Both the position numbers and the translations under genes were made by a program. Shown one piece after another: positions 17,758 through 27,193 of a stretch of DNA of 64,000 nt. Under the pieces are notes generated by a model. It had not been told where the DNA came from and made no database searches. It saw nothing but the letters and a program-made list of their open reading frames with translations. Position 1 is the stretch's first letter. Every line of letters starts with the position of its first letter. This DNA is from Nocardioides sp. 1609 (GTDB lineage: Bacteria; Actinomycetota; Actinomycetes; Propionibacteriales; Nocardioidaceae): NCBI RefSeq assembly GCF_004522105.1, contig NZ_SPUJ01000002.1, forward strand, positions 186,001 to 250,000, in the 5' to 3' direction.

Positions 17758-19470
17758 TCATGGTGCCCGAACCTCGAACTCGAGCGTGGCGACCGGGTTC
17801 TCGAACTCGGTCAGCCGGAGCGAGACCTGGAGGGTCCACGTGCCCGGCGTCGGGACGACGGCGTCGGCGGAGAAGTTGCCGGGCGAGTAGTAGATGAGGG
17901 GCAGCGCCCCGAGGTCGACGTCGTCGGAGGCCAGGCTGACGACCGGCGGCTCGACGCCCTCGCCCGGCCGGCCGTCGGCGTCGAGCAGCTCGATGGTGAC
18001 CGTGTTGGGTCCGGTCAGCTGGGGCGACATCGTGGCGCGCACGGTGAGGTCGCCGAGCTCGGCGGTCTGCACCTCGAGCGGGCCGACCTGGGCGCTGGTC
18101 GGGACGACGGGGGCGTCGGACTCCGGGCTCCGGTCGACGAGGAAGCCGGTGAGGAGGAGGACGACGACCAGCACGCCGGCCTCGGACGCGGTCGCGCGCG
18201 CCACGACGCGGGCGCCGGCGCGCCGCTCCTTGCGGCGGGCGGTCTGCTGCATCGCGGGGAGCAGCTTCCAGCGGTTCCAGGCGGCGATGGCGACCGCCGT
18301 CAGGGCCGCGAGGACCTTGACGAGCAGCAGCTGGCCGTAGCCGGTGTCGAAGAGCGCGCCGACCGAGCCGACGACCCGCCAGGCCAGGAACGACCCGGTG
18401 ACGACGAGGGCCGCCAGGACGCCGGCCGCGACGCCGGAGAACCGGGCGAGCACCTCGGCGCCGAGCGTGCCGCGCTCGGCGAGGTCGACCAGGGTCAGGG
18501 CGAGGGCCAGCAGGCCGCCGAGCCAGACGCTGCCGGCGAGCAGGTGCAGCATGTCGGCCCCCACGACCAGCCACTCCGGGCTCTCGGCCCGGGTGTGGCC
18601 GACCAGGGCGGGCGCGCACGCGGCGACCACGACCGCGCCGACCGCGACCCGGCCGCGGACGGCGTCGGGGAGCCCGCCGCCCAGCAGCAGGGCGCCCAGG
18701 CCGACGCCGAGGACGACGACCGCGGTGACGGCGTACTCGGTGGTCGAGAGGATCGCCCAGGTGCCGCTCCGGGTGAGCGAGCCGGTGTCGCCGCCGAGGA
18801 GGTACATCGCGGTGAGCGGCAGTCCGACGAGCCAGGTGACGGCGGTCGCGACGGCTCCGACCCGCGCCGTCCGGACGAGCCACCCGCGGGAGCGGTCGGC
18901 GAGGTTGGTCCTGGGGAGCAGGAGGGCGACGAAGCCGATGACGCCCACCGCGACGAACAGCGCGACGTAGCCCAGCCAGCGGAACAGGCTGAGCACCCAC
19001 GGCGGGTTCGAGCCGTCGGACCCCACGCCGCCGGGCGGCGCCTCCACGATGGCGCTCGGCGCGCCGACGGAGAAGCTCAGGGAGCCGCTGATCGGGTGGC
19101 CGTCCTCGGACACGACGCGCCACACGACGACGAGGGTCCCGTCGCCGACCGCGTCGTCGAGCGTCACGGTCAGCCCGGTGCCGCTCGCCGAGGACGACGA
19201 CGCGACCGGGCCGCCCTGCGCGTCGAAGACCTGGACGCCGTCGGGGACGCCGCCGATCGCCTCGCTGAAGGTGAAGGTGATCGCCTCGGGCGCGGTCTCG
19301 AGGACCGCACCCTCGGCCGGGTCGGTGGCGACGAGCGTGGCGTGGGCACTCGCCGGCGCCGCCGTGCCGAGCACGAGAGCGGCCACCAGGACGACGAGGA
19401 GCAGGAGGGCACCGCGGACACCGGCCCGGGCACGTCCGACCGCGCCAGAGCGGCTCCGGTTCACGGTCAC
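17758..19470 (-). CDS. Copper resistance protein, CopC-CopD fusion
   Basis: 570 residues. A signal peptide (about 1-42) is followed by a periplasmic-type CopC domain whose mature N-terminus begins with His (ASAHATLV) and contains DGHPISGSLSF, the expected Cu(II) ligands. From about residue 165 on there are some eight membrane segments of CopD, then a C-terminal extracytoplasmic domain (about 470-570). Such fusions handle copper uptake or supply at the membrane. It heads an operon with APH-fold and DAO-family genes and lies next to a copper-radical oxidase gene at 20117, which may be the consumer of the copper (inference). Confidence 0.9.
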   Translation of the reverse strand: MTVNRSRSGAVGRARAGVRGALLLLVVLVAALVLGTAAPASAHATLVATDPAEGAVLETAPEAITFTFSEAIGGVPDGVQVFDAQGGPVASSSSASGTGLTVTLDDAVGDGTLVVVWRVVSEDGHPISGSLSFSVGAPSAIVEAPPGGVGSDGSNPPWVLSLFRWLGYVALFVAVGVIGFVALLLPRTNLADRSRGWLVRTARVGAVATAVTWLVGLPLTAMYLLGGDTGSLTRSGTWAILSTTEYAVTAVVVLGVGLGALLLGGGLPDAVRGRVAVGAVVVAACAPALVGHTRAESPEWLVVGADMLHLLAGSVWLGGLLALALTLVDLAERGTLGAEVLARFSGVAAGVLAALVVTGSFLAWRVVGSVGALFDTGYGQLLLVKVLAALTAVAIAAWNRWKLLPAMQQTARRKERRAGARVVARATASEAGVLVVVLLLTGFLVDRSPESDAPVVPTSAQVGPLEVQTAELGDLTVRATMSPQLTGPNTVTIELLDADGRPGEGVEPPVVSLASDDVDLGALPLIYYSPGNFSADAVVPTPGTWTLQVSLRLTEFENPVATLEFEVRAP

Positions 19471-19535
19471 TTCCTCGGACTCGACGGATCGGCCACCGCG
19501 GCGAGGGTTCGGCGACGTGAACGTCGTCCACGATG

Positions 19536-19654
19536 GTGACCGTCGTCACGGTGCCAGCCCGCCGAACCATTGTCAAGGATGTGAACCATCGTCTCGTCGA
19601 CGGTGCATGCGGTTGTAGCGGTCGTCACCGTGGCCGTAGAGTGTGGTTCACACT
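19536..19654. promoter_or_regulatory. Repeat-rich promoter region between copCD and the tautomerase gene
   Basis: An 11-nt direct repeat GAACCAT(T/C)GTC occurs at 19564-19574 and 19583-19593, 19 nt apart (about two helical turns). A perfect palindrome AGTGTG-GTT-CACACT lies at 19640-19654 and GTGAC-CGTC-GTCAC at 19536-19549. The divergent position suggests control of the CopCD operon, the tautomerase gene or both. Confidence 0.5.
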
Positions 19655-19720
19655 ATCGAACCCAGGTCGCTCTTGTGGACAAGCCTGTCCGTGGGCGATC
19701 GCCCACGACAAGGACAACCC

Positions 19721-19948
19721 ATGCCCAACATCACCGTCGAGCTGCTCAAGGGCCGCACCGTCGAGCAGCGCCGCGACTTCGCGAAGGCCGTCGCCGAGAG
19801 CGCCGTGGAGATCCTCGGCGCCCGTCGCCAGGACGTCCGCATGGTCTTCAGCGAGATCACCCCCGACATCGTCGCCAACGGCGGCGTGCTGGCCAGCGAG
19901 GACGAGAGCCGCGCCGGCGTCGTCGCCGGCCTGGCCGACAAGGCCTGA
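19721..19948 (+). CDS. 4-oxalocrotonate tautomerase family protein
   Basis: 75 residues. The sequence MPNITVELLKGRTVEQRRDF exposes Pro as the mature N-terminus, the catalytic base of 4-OT enzymes; size and the two-beta, two-alpha pattern fit. The ATG at 19721 was chosen for this Pro. Possible roles are keto-enol tautomerisation in aromatic or halo-acid catabolism, but no such pathway is adjacent. A strong hairpin follows the stop. Confidence 0.85.
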   Translation: MPNITVELLKGRTVEQRRDFAKAVAESAVEILGARRQDVRMVFSEITPDIVANGGVLASEDESRAGVVAGLADKA

Positions 19949-19966
19949 GCGACCCGCAGCACCACG

Positions 19967-20006
19967 AGAGGCCGGACGGCGACCCACGGGTCGCCGTCCG
20001 GCCTCT
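19967..20006 (+). terminator. Strong hairpin after the tautomerase gene
   Basis: Perfect 19-nt arms (19967-19985 and 19988-20006) around a 2-nt loop, starting 19 nt after the stop codon and followed by TTGCT. This is a convincing intrinsic terminator. Confidence 0.85.
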
Positions 20007-20039
20007 TGCTCGTCCCGGCCGTTGCGGGGTCGGCACAGC

Positions 20040-20080
20040 AAGGTGCGGGCCCGGAGGAAGATCCTCCGGGCCCGCACCTT
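20040..20080 (-). terminator. Strong hairpin after the giant oxidase gene
   Basis: Perfect 19-nt arms (20040-20058 and 20062-20080) with a 3-nt loop, 37 nt past the stop at 20117 on the minus strand. Together with the previous hairpin it insulates the two convergent genes. Confidence 0.85.
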
Positions 20081-20116
20081 CACTACTTGCTGCTGGTCAT
20101 TGCTGGGTGCTGCTGG

Positions 20117-23100
20117 TCACCTCTTCGGCTTGACCTTGATCGTCACGGTCTTGCTCGCGCTGGTCAGCACGTCGCTGCCGAGGTAGGTCACCTTGGCCTT
20201 GATCGTGCCCTTCCTGGGAGCCTTGGCCAGCGTGATGACGACCCTGCCGTTCCTCACGACACCGGAGTACGTCTTCTTGCCGACCTTGACCTGCACCCTG
20301 CCGGTGACCGGGACACCGCTGGGGGCGGTGACGGTCACGGTGACCTTGGCGCGGGCGCCGGCCTTGACCTGCCGGGGCGCCTTGACCTTGACGGCCGCCT
20401 TGGCCTTGGTGACCCGGTAGGTCACCGAGCCCGTGGCCGCGGTGTGACCCGCGTCCCCGGCGTAGCGCAGCGTCACCCGGTAGGTGCCCGGCTTCAGCGA
20501 CCTCGCCCCGACGGCGAGCGAGGCCTTGCCCGCCGACAGGGTGCCGGAGGCCAGCACGGTGGTGCCGTTGAGCACCTGCACCCGACCAGTGGCCGTGGCC
20601 GGGTCGGTCGACACCGTGACGGTGCCGGCCCTGCCGTAGACCACCGTGAGGGCGGTGCCCGTGACCGAGGTCGTCACCGGGACCTCGGGCTCCTCCACCT
20701 CGGCCACCGTGATGGTCACCGTGGCGGGCTCGGAGTCGAGCTCCCCGTCGCCCGCCAGGTAGGTGAAGGTGTCGGTGCCGACGAAGCCGGCGTCCGGGGT
20801 GTAGGTGAACGCACCGTCGGCGGCGAGGGCGACCGCGCCGTTCTCCGGCTGGGTCCCCACCGTCGCGGTCAGGTCGTCGCCCTCGGCGTCGGTGTCGTTC
20901 CCGAGGACGCCGGGAGCCGGGACCTCGAGGACGACGCCCTCGTCGGTGGTGTGGGTGTCGTCCGTGGCCACGGGGGCGGTGTTGTCCGGAGCGACCGGAC
21001 CACCCTCGTAGAGCTCGGTGACCAGGTCGGCGTCGAGCTCGTAGTCGAAGAGCTGGAAGTCGTCGACCAGGCCGTCGAACCTCGGGTCGGGCCAGCTGGT
21101 CCCACCGATGAAGTTCGCCACCGTGTTGCCGCCGACCCCGATGTCGCTGAGGTCGAGGCTGTAGTCGGTGCGCGTCGCCTGGAGCTCGCCGTCGAAGTAG
21201 ATCCTGCCGACGGAGCCCTCCAGGGTGAACACCACGTGCGTCCACTCGTCGAGCGGCAGGTCGTTGCCCGCTCCGAGGGTCAGCCGCTCCTGCGCCGGGT
21301 TCCCGGCCGCCTTGAACGTCGCCGCGAAGCCGGTGGGCCCGTCGGCCTGCGTCGAGGACTGCAGCAGGAAGAAGGTGTCCGTGCTGCTGCCGATCTGCAG
21401 CAGGGTCACCCAGTTCGGCAGGGCGTCGGGCTTGGCCCACAGCGACACGGTGAACTCGTCGGAGAGCCCCTCGTCGATGTTGTCGGGCAGCTCGACGTGG
21501 TTGTTCGTCGTCGACGCACCGCCCGGGAGCGAGAGCCCGGCGCCGTACTGGCCGTCCGGCGTCCACCCGGTGGTGCCGACGAGCGACGCGTCGCCGACGG
21601 GCTTGGTGCCGGTGTTGGCGGCCGTCGTCCCGGTGCCCTCGTCGAAGGCGTAGTGGACCGGGACGTCGGAGCCGTCGTAGGGCCTGCTGACGACCTGGGT
21701 GACGGTGTCGGACGACAGGCGGAAGCCCGCGGCCGGCACGTACCGCACCTGGATCTCGTGCGTGCCCGGGTCGATGCCCGAGAGCGCCGGGAACGTCGCC
21801 GTGCCGGCGGCGAGGGTGAGCGCGTCTCCGACGCGCTCACCGTCGACCAGCAGCTCGACCGTGCCGGTGGCCGTGGCACCGCCGGCGGCGGTCACCGTGG
21901 CCTTGACCGTAGGGTCCTCACCGAACGCCGAGGGCGAGCCGGGGGTGACCGTGACGACCGTGGTCGTGTCGGTCAGCTCGGCCTCGTCCACCGTGATCGT
22001 CACCGTGGCCGGGGCGGACGTCTTGGAGGCGTCCTTCGCGGTGTAGGTGAAGGTGTCGGTGCCGAAGAACGCGGCGTCCGGCGTGTAGGTGAAGGAGCCG
22101 TCGGCGTCGAGGGTGACGTCGCCGTGGGCCGGCTGGGTGCCGATCGCCGCGGTGAGGGTGGCGCCCTCGGTGTCGGTGTCGTTGGCCAGGACGCCGGGAG
22201 CGGCGACCTCGAGGACCGTGCCCTCGTCGGTGGAGTAGGCGTCGTCGACGGCGACCGGGGCAACGTTCGCCCCGCCCTCGAAGACCTCCAGCACCTGGTC
22301 GGCCGACAGCTCGTAGCCGAACATCTGGAAGTCGTCGACCAGGCCGTCGAAGCGCGGGTCGCCCCAGCTGGTGCCGCCGATGTAGTTGGCCGTGGTGGCG
22401 CCGTTGACCCCGATGTCACCGATGGTGATGGAGTAGTCGGTGCGCGTGGCCATCAGGACGCCGTCGAAGTAGATCTTGCCGACGTTGTCGTCCATCGTGA
22501 AGACGACGTGCGTCCACGCGTTCAGCGGCAGGTCCGTCTCGCCCGGCAGGAACAGGCGCTCCTGGTTGGGGTTGCCGGCCGCCTTGAACGTGGCACCGAA
22601 GCCGCGGGTGCCGTTCTCCATCGACGACTGGAGCAGGAAGAACGTGTCGGTGCTGCTGCCGATCTGCAGCAGCGGCACCCAGTTCGGGAGGGCGTCGGGA
22701 CGGGCCCAGAGGGAGACGGTGAAGTCCTCCGTCATGCCGTCCTCGATGTTGTTCGGGAGGTTGACCTGGTTGCCCGTGCCCGAACCACCGCCGGGGAGGT
22801 TCACCCCGGCGCCGTACTTGCCGTTCGGGGTGAAGGTGGCCGTGCCACCGAGGGTGGCGCTGCCGATCGACGGGTCGCTGCCGGTGTTGGCGGCGACGGT
22901 GCCCGTGCCCTCGTCGAAGGTGTAGTGCGCCGGGACGCCCTCACCGACCGGGGGACGGTCCACGGTGTGGGTGACCGTCGCGGTCGAGCTGCGCCAGCCC
23001 TCGGCCGGGGTGAACCGGACCTCGATCTGGTGCGCACCCGGGCTCAGGTTGGCCGGCAGGGCCGGGAACGACGCCGCACCGGCGGTGACGGCGACCGGGT

Positions 23101-26100
23101 CGCCGACGGCGGTGCCGTCGACGACGAGCTGCACCGTGCCCTGGACGGGCTCGGCGTTCTCGCCGGTGACCGTGGCCGCGACCGTGAGCGCCTCACCGAA
23201 GGCCGACGGCGACGCGGGGGTCACGGTGACGGCGGTGGTGGTGCGCACCGAGGTGCCCTCGGCGTACAGGGCGGCGATGTCGCCCGCGCTGAGCGCCGAC
23301 TCGTAGAGCCGGACGTCGTCCATCAGGCCGTCGTAGGCCGGGTCGGGGTACCCGTTGCGACCGAGCCAGTTGTTGGTGGTCGGGCCGACGTCGGTCATGG
23401 TCAGCGTGAAGTTCGTCTTGCGAGCGATCTCGACGCCGTTCAGGTAGAGGATGCCGGTCGTGCCCTCACGGGTGAAGGTCACGTGGTTCCACTGGTTGGC
23501 GACGACGTCCTTGGTCGGGGTCGCGTAGACGCGCTCCTGGACGTTGCTGCCCTTCTTCTTGAAGGTGACGGCCAGGCCGGTGTTGCCCTGCGCCTGGGTC
23601 TGCATCTGGACCTGGAAGAAGCTACCGGCGTCGCCGTCGCCGTCGCCGATGTGGAACATGCCGATCCAGTTGGCCTTGGTGTCGGGCCGCACCCAGAACG
23701 ACGTGGTGAAGTTGGCCGCGTTCTGGAGCAGGTTGTCCGGCAGGTCGACCGCGTTGGCGTTGGTGCCGCCGGGCAGGTTGACCGCGCCACCGAGGACGCC
23801 GGTCGGGCCCCACCCGGTGGTGCCGGTCAGCGTGGCCGCACCGACGGAGACGTCGGTGCCGCTGTTGGCGGCCGTCGTCCCGGTGCCCTCGTCGAGGGCG
23901 TAGTGCACGGCCGGCTCGGACAGGCCCGGCTCGGCGGCCGCGACGACGAGGTCGTCGATCATCACGCCGGCCGCACCGCCCGGTGCGGACAGGGTCAGCG
24001 TCTCCGACCGCGCCGACGCCGTGAAGGTGTCGACGAAGGTCAGGTAGGTGAGCGCGCCGCTGCTCTGCGACGGGTTGGCCGTCGTGGCGGTGATCGTCTC
24101 GTCGAGGTCGGCGACGTCGACGACGGCCTTGCCGTCGGCAGCTCCGGCGGACCGGCTGTCGCGGGCGTACTTGAAGGACACCCGGTACTCACGGCCCGGG
24201 TCGAGGCCCGTGAGGGTGCGCTCGAGGCTGCCGGTGGCACCGAGGCCCAGGGCGTAGCCGACGCGGCCGAAGCCACCCTGGCTGGCCGTGGTGCTGCGGA
24301 CCAGCTGCACGGCGTCGGTGACCGTCCACGGCGCCATCCGGCCGTTGCCGGCGGGGACGTCGATCAGGTTGGCCGGGTTGGCCGCGATCCAGTTGTCCGG
24401 ACGGGCCGGGAACTCGAACTGGTCGACGAGCTTCGGGGTGCGGCTGTCGAGCTTGACCGCCGGGTTGATGTCGAGCATCGAGGCGACCGAGGGCGTGCCC
24501 GCGGCGTTCCAGGCGACCAGCATGTAGGCGCCGGGCACCGCGTAGTTCGCGTTCTGCGGGGCCGTGATCGTCAGGTTGTTGCCCGACTGCGTGAACGACA
24601 GGTCCTGGAAGCTCTGGTCGTTGTTGAACCCGTGGGTCACCGAGCCGTTGCGCATCAGGGTGACGCGCGTGATCTGCTCGGACGCCGACGCGGCGAAGGT
24701 GCCGTTGTAGCCGATCTTCTTCGGGGCGCTCAGCGTCGGCCGCACGGCCGGCTCGTCACCGTCGAAGAGGTAGGCCGGCGAGTAGTACTCGACGTCGGTG
24801 TAGTTGCGCGGGCCCGGGGCGCCGCCGCCGCCGACCATGACGCGGCCGTCGGGCAGCAGCAGGGCGGTCGAGTGGTAGAGACGGGCGTGGGCGTACGGGT
24901 TCTTCACCGTGCGCCACTGGCCGGTCGTCGGGTTCCAGATCTCGGCGTTGGTGACGTAGCCACCGTTGCCGTTGTTGTCGCGGCTGCCGCCGGTGACCAG
25001 GACCTCGCCGTTGGGCAGCGTGGTGGCGGTCGGCCAGTGCCGGGCGTACTGCATCGGCGCGATCGGGGTGACGACCGGGTTCTCCGTGCCGCCGGTGATG
25101 TCGACGGTGAACGCCGCGCGGGCGCCGGCGGGGCCGCCGCCGTTGGACCACGTGCCGCCGCCGACCTGGAGGATCTTGCCGGGGGCGTACATGGCGGCGG
25201 TCGACGTGGCGCCGACCGGGTTGCCGAGGGCGCCCTGGTTGGCCGCCGCGGCGGGAATGCGGCCGCGGTCGGTGACCGCGCCGAGGCCGCCGTTGGCCGC
25301 CGGGTCCAGCTCGTACATCTGGGTGCCGGTGATGTTGAACAGCGTGCCGGTGGTCGGCGCGACGAAGGCCCGCGGGTACCACCAGCGGTTCTCGTCGGGG
25401 CCGGCGACCTGGCCGTCGCCGTAGGCGAGCGCGCTGGTGGCGCCGGTCAGGAGCTTCCAGCCGGTGCCGGCGTCGGGGGTGTAGATCTCGGGGGTGAGCA
25501 CACCGGCGCCGCCGGGGCCACCGCTGATGCTGCCGCCCTGCACGACGATGTCACCGTTGGGCATCGTGGTGCCGGTCGGGTACCAGCGCGGGTAGTTCAT
25601 CGGGGCCTCGTTGACCATCCCCTTGCCCTTGCGGTAGCTCGTGACGCCGATCGCGGCGTCGTTCGGCGCGTTGCCGCCGAGCTGGTCGTCGCCGCCGACG
25701 GTCATGACCGAGCGACGGTTCGGGTCCTGCACCTGCATCGAGCAGAAGAGGTCGGTGTAGGTGTTGTTGGCCGACACGCCGTCGCGGACGTTCGCGAGCG
25801 TCCTCGGGACGGCGGGGTCCCAGATGTCGAACTCGGTCTGGCCACCCTGCACGACGCAGTTGTTGCCGGTGAAGTCGTACGGCGTGGCGTCGGTGCAGCC
25901 GCTCGACACGCTGCCGAAGGTCTGCACGGTGCCGTCGGCGGTCAGGGACGCGTTGATCGGCACGTTGGGCCACGGGGTGACGGCGCTGAAGGCGCCCTCC
26001 TCGTCCTTGGCCGGCGGCGAGCAGTCGGCCTCGAGGAGGCCCGAGGTGTAGGCGAGGCCGTTCTTCATCAGGGTGCGGATGAAGGGCTCGGAGTAGGCGG

Positions 26101-26902
26101 TGCCCTCGTGGCCCATGCCGGTGTACCAGGAGCGACCCTCGTCGATCGTCTGGCACCAGGTGGACGGGTGCGTGGTGCCCTGCCGGCCTTCGCTGCCGTT
26201 GGACATCTCGTCGTTCGAGGTGATGGTGTGCACGTTCTGCGCGGGGTTGACCACCCAGTCGTACCACTCGTCGCTGCGGTTGATGTCGGCCGGCAGGCCG
26301 GCGGCCAGCGGGTCCGAGGCGTCGTTGACGTAGACGCGACCGGGGCGCACGTTCGGGTTCTCCGGGTGGCCCTCGGACATCGCGCCGACGAGCTGCAGGT
26401 AGAACGGGTTCTCGTCGTGCTCGCTGTTGCCGACCGACCAACCGGTGTAGTGCTGGCCCATGAAGCCACCACCGCCGCGGATGTAGTCCTCGAGCGCGGT
26501 GCGCTGCGCGGCGTTGAAGAGCACGCCGCCGGTCTGCGCGAACGCGAGGGTGTCGACGGTGCTCAGGTTGGTGGCGTTGAAGGCCGCCGGGTCCTGGGTC
26601 TCCTGGATCTCCAGGGTCAGTCCGGCCGTCGCGGCGAGCTCGCCGGCGAGGTCGCGGACCGCCTGGCGGGCCTGCACGTGCGAGGCGTGGAAGTTGTCCT
26701 TGTAGAACAGCAGGACCTTGAGCTTGCCGTCGTCGTCGACGGCGGACGGGGCGGCCGGAGCGGCCGCCTGGGCGGGCGCGGACACGACGCCGAGCACGGA
26801 GGCCGTGACGGCGAGCGCGGCGACCGCGGCGACGAGGTGGGCACCGGAGCGGCGAAGCCGGACTCCTGGGCGCCCACGATGAGACCTGCGAAGCAGTTTC
26901 AT
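20117..26902 (-). CDS. Giant secreted ThuA-like / copper-radical oxidase / LamG multidomain protein
   Basis: 2261 residues. Signal peptide 1-46; ThuA-like (trehalose-utilisation, glutamine-amidotransferase-like) domain about 60-290; kelch-type galactose/glyoxal oxidase core about 300-815; a DUF642/CBM-like beta domain about 835-990; then LamG-like domains at about 997-1210, 1324-1540 and 1748-1960 separated by Ig-like (1220-1316, 1643-1740) and cadherin-like VLANDTD domains (1548-1640, 1973-2067), and two C-terminal Ig-like domains. All copper and radical ligands of galactose oxidase have counterparts: Cys387 (DLFC) and Tyr441 (RWYPTG) for the thioether radical, Tyr676-His677 (RLYHS) and His757 (VTHGFNND). 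The enzyme should oxidise a primary alcohol or aldehyde outside the cell, producing H2O2. Start at 26902 gives the signal peptide. No sortase signal. Substrate not determined. Confidence 0.85.
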   Translation of the reverse strand: MKLLRRSHRGRPGVRLRRSGAHLVAAVAALAVTASVLGVVSAPAQAAAPAAPSAVDDDGKLKVLLFYKDNFHASHVQARQAVRDLAGELAATAGLTLEIQETQDPAAFNATNLSTVDTLAFAQTGGVLFNAAQRTALEDYIRGGGGFMGQHYTGWSVGNSEHDENPFYLQLVGAMSEGHPENPNVRPGRVYVNDASDPLAAGLPADINRSDEWYDWVVNPAQNVHTITSNDEMSNGSEGRQGTTHPSTWCQTIDEGRSWYTGMGHEGTAYSEPFIRTLMKNGLAYTSGLLEADCSPPAKDEEGAFSAVTPWPNVPINASLTADGTVQTFGSVSSGCTDATPYDFTGNNCVVQGGQTEFDIWDPAVPRTLANVRDGVSANNTYTDLFCSMQVQDPNRRSVMTVGGDDQLGGNAPNDAAIGVTSYRKGKGMVNEAPMNYPRWYPTGTTMPNGDIVVQGGSISGGPGGAGVLTPEIYTPDAGTGWKLLTGATSALAYGDGQVAGPDENRWWYPRAFVAPTTGTLFNITGTQMYELDPAANGGLGAVTDRGRIPAAAANQGALGNPVGATSTAAMYAPGKILQVGGGTWSNGGGPAGARAAFTVDITGGTENPVVTPIAPMQYARHWPTATTLPNGEVLVTGGSRDNNGNGGYVTNAEIWNPTTGQWRTVKNPYAHARLYHSTALLLPDGRVMVGGGGAPGPRNYTDVEYYSPAYLFDGDEPAVRPTLSAPKKIGYNGTFAASASEQITRVTLMRNGSVTHGFNNDQSFQDLSFTQSGNNLTITAPQNANYAVPGAYMLVAWNAAGTPSVASMLDINPAVKLDSRTPKLVDQFEFPARPDNWIAANPANLIDVPAGNGRMAPWTVTDAVQLVRSTTASQGGFGRVGYALGLGATGSLERTLTGLDPGREYRVSFKYARDSRSAGAADGKAVVDVADLDETITATTANPSQSSGALTYLTFVDTFTASARSETLTLSAPGGAAGVMIDDLVVAAAEPGLSEPAVHYALDEGTGTTAANSGTDVSVGAATLTGTTGWGPTGVLGGAVNLPGGTNANAVDLPDNLLQNAANFTTSFWVRPDTKANWIGMFHIGDGDGDAGSFFQVQMQTQAQGNTGLAVTFKKKGSNVQERVYATPTKDVVANQWNHVTFTREGTTGILYLNGVEIARKTNFTLTMTDVGPTTNNWLGRNGYPDPAYDGLMDDVRLYESALSAGDIAALYAEGTSVRTTTAVTVTPASPSAFGEALTVAATVTGENAEPVQGTVQLVVDGTAVGDPVAVTAGAASFPALPANLSPGAHQIEVRFTPAEGWRSSTATVTHTVDRPPVGEGVPAHYTFDEGTGTVAANTGSDPSIGSATLGGTATFTPNGKYGAGVNLPGGGSGTGNQVNLPNNIEDGMTEDFTVSLWARPDALPNWVPLLQIGSSTDTFFLLQSSMENGTRGFGATFKAAGNPNQERLFLPGETDLPLNAWTHVVFTMDDNVGKIYFDGVLMATRTDYSITIGDIGVNGATTANYIGGTSWGDPRFDGLVDDFQMFGYELSADQVLEVFEGGANVAPVAVDDAYSTDEGTVLEVAAPGVLANDTDTEGATLTAAIGTQPAHGDVTLDADGSFTYTPDAAFFGTDTFTYTAKDASKTSAPATVTITVDEAELTDTTTVVTVTPGSPSAFGEDPTVKATVTAAGGATATGTVELLVDGERVGDALTLAAGTATFPALSGIDPGTHEIQVRYVPAAGFRLSSDTVTQVVSRPYDGSDVPVHYAFDEGTGTTAANTGTKPVGDASLVGTTGWTPDGQYGAGLSLPGGASTTNNHVELPDNIDEGLSDEFTVSLWAKPDALPNWVTLLQIGSSTDTFFLLQSSTQADGPTGFAATFKAAGNPAQERLTLGAGNDLPLDEWTHVVFTLEGSVGRIYFDGELQATRTDYSLDLSDIGVGGNTVANFIGGTSWPDPRFDGLVDDFQLFDYELDADLVTELYEGGPVAPDNTAPVATDDTHTTDEGVVLEVPAPGVLGNDTDAEGDDLTATVGTQPENGAVALAADGAFTYTPDAGFVGTDTFTYLAGDGELDSEPATVTITVAEVEEPEVPVTTSVTGTALTVVYGRAGTVTVSTDPATATGRVQVLNGTTVLASGTLSAGKASLAVGARSLKPGTYRVTLRYAGDAGHTAATGSVTYRVTKAKAAVKVKAPRQVKAGARAKVTVTVTAPSGVPVTGRVQVKVGKKTYSGVVRNGRVVITLAKAPRKGTIKAKVTYLGSDVLTSASKTVTIKVKPKR

Positions 26903-27022
26903 GGTGGGGATTCCTTGACATCGGTCGTGCATGACTCGAGTGCCGGTATCCCTAGTTCCCGACACTCCCTGAGGCGACCGTATGAGCACCGTCACACAGA
27001 GTCAAGAACTTCGTCCAGATTC

Positions 27023-27037
27023 GTGAACCAAGTTCCG
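27023..27037. promoter_or_regulatory. GAAC-N3-GTTC box upstream of the giant oxidase gene
   Basis: GTGAACCAAGTTCCG contains the perfect inverted repeat GAAC-CAA-GTTC. It matches ATGAACTACGTTCGG at 37020-37034, in the kduI/IclR promoter region, at 11 of 15 positions. A weaker copy GAAC-TTC-GTCC starts at 27007. A second similarity is GTCCACGTGTGTGAA (27043) to GTCCACGTATGCGAA (37092). Binding by the IclR protein at 37173 is inferred. Confidence 0.55.
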
Positions 27038-27193
27038 AGAATGTCCACGTGTGTGAATTTTTGCCCAGCCGACTGTACCGACGAGGTCGCCGTCGCGCAG
27101 CAGAACGCGGTCCGGTCACCCGAGCGACGGGCCGGGAAAACGCAGCCGACCGGGCCGCACCCTAGGGAGGCGCGACCCGGCCGGGTCTGGGGG

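Noticed and set aside
14048..17890. A 1280-residue plus-strand frame
   Set aside because: Runs antisense across four supported minus-strand genes and has only compositional bias.
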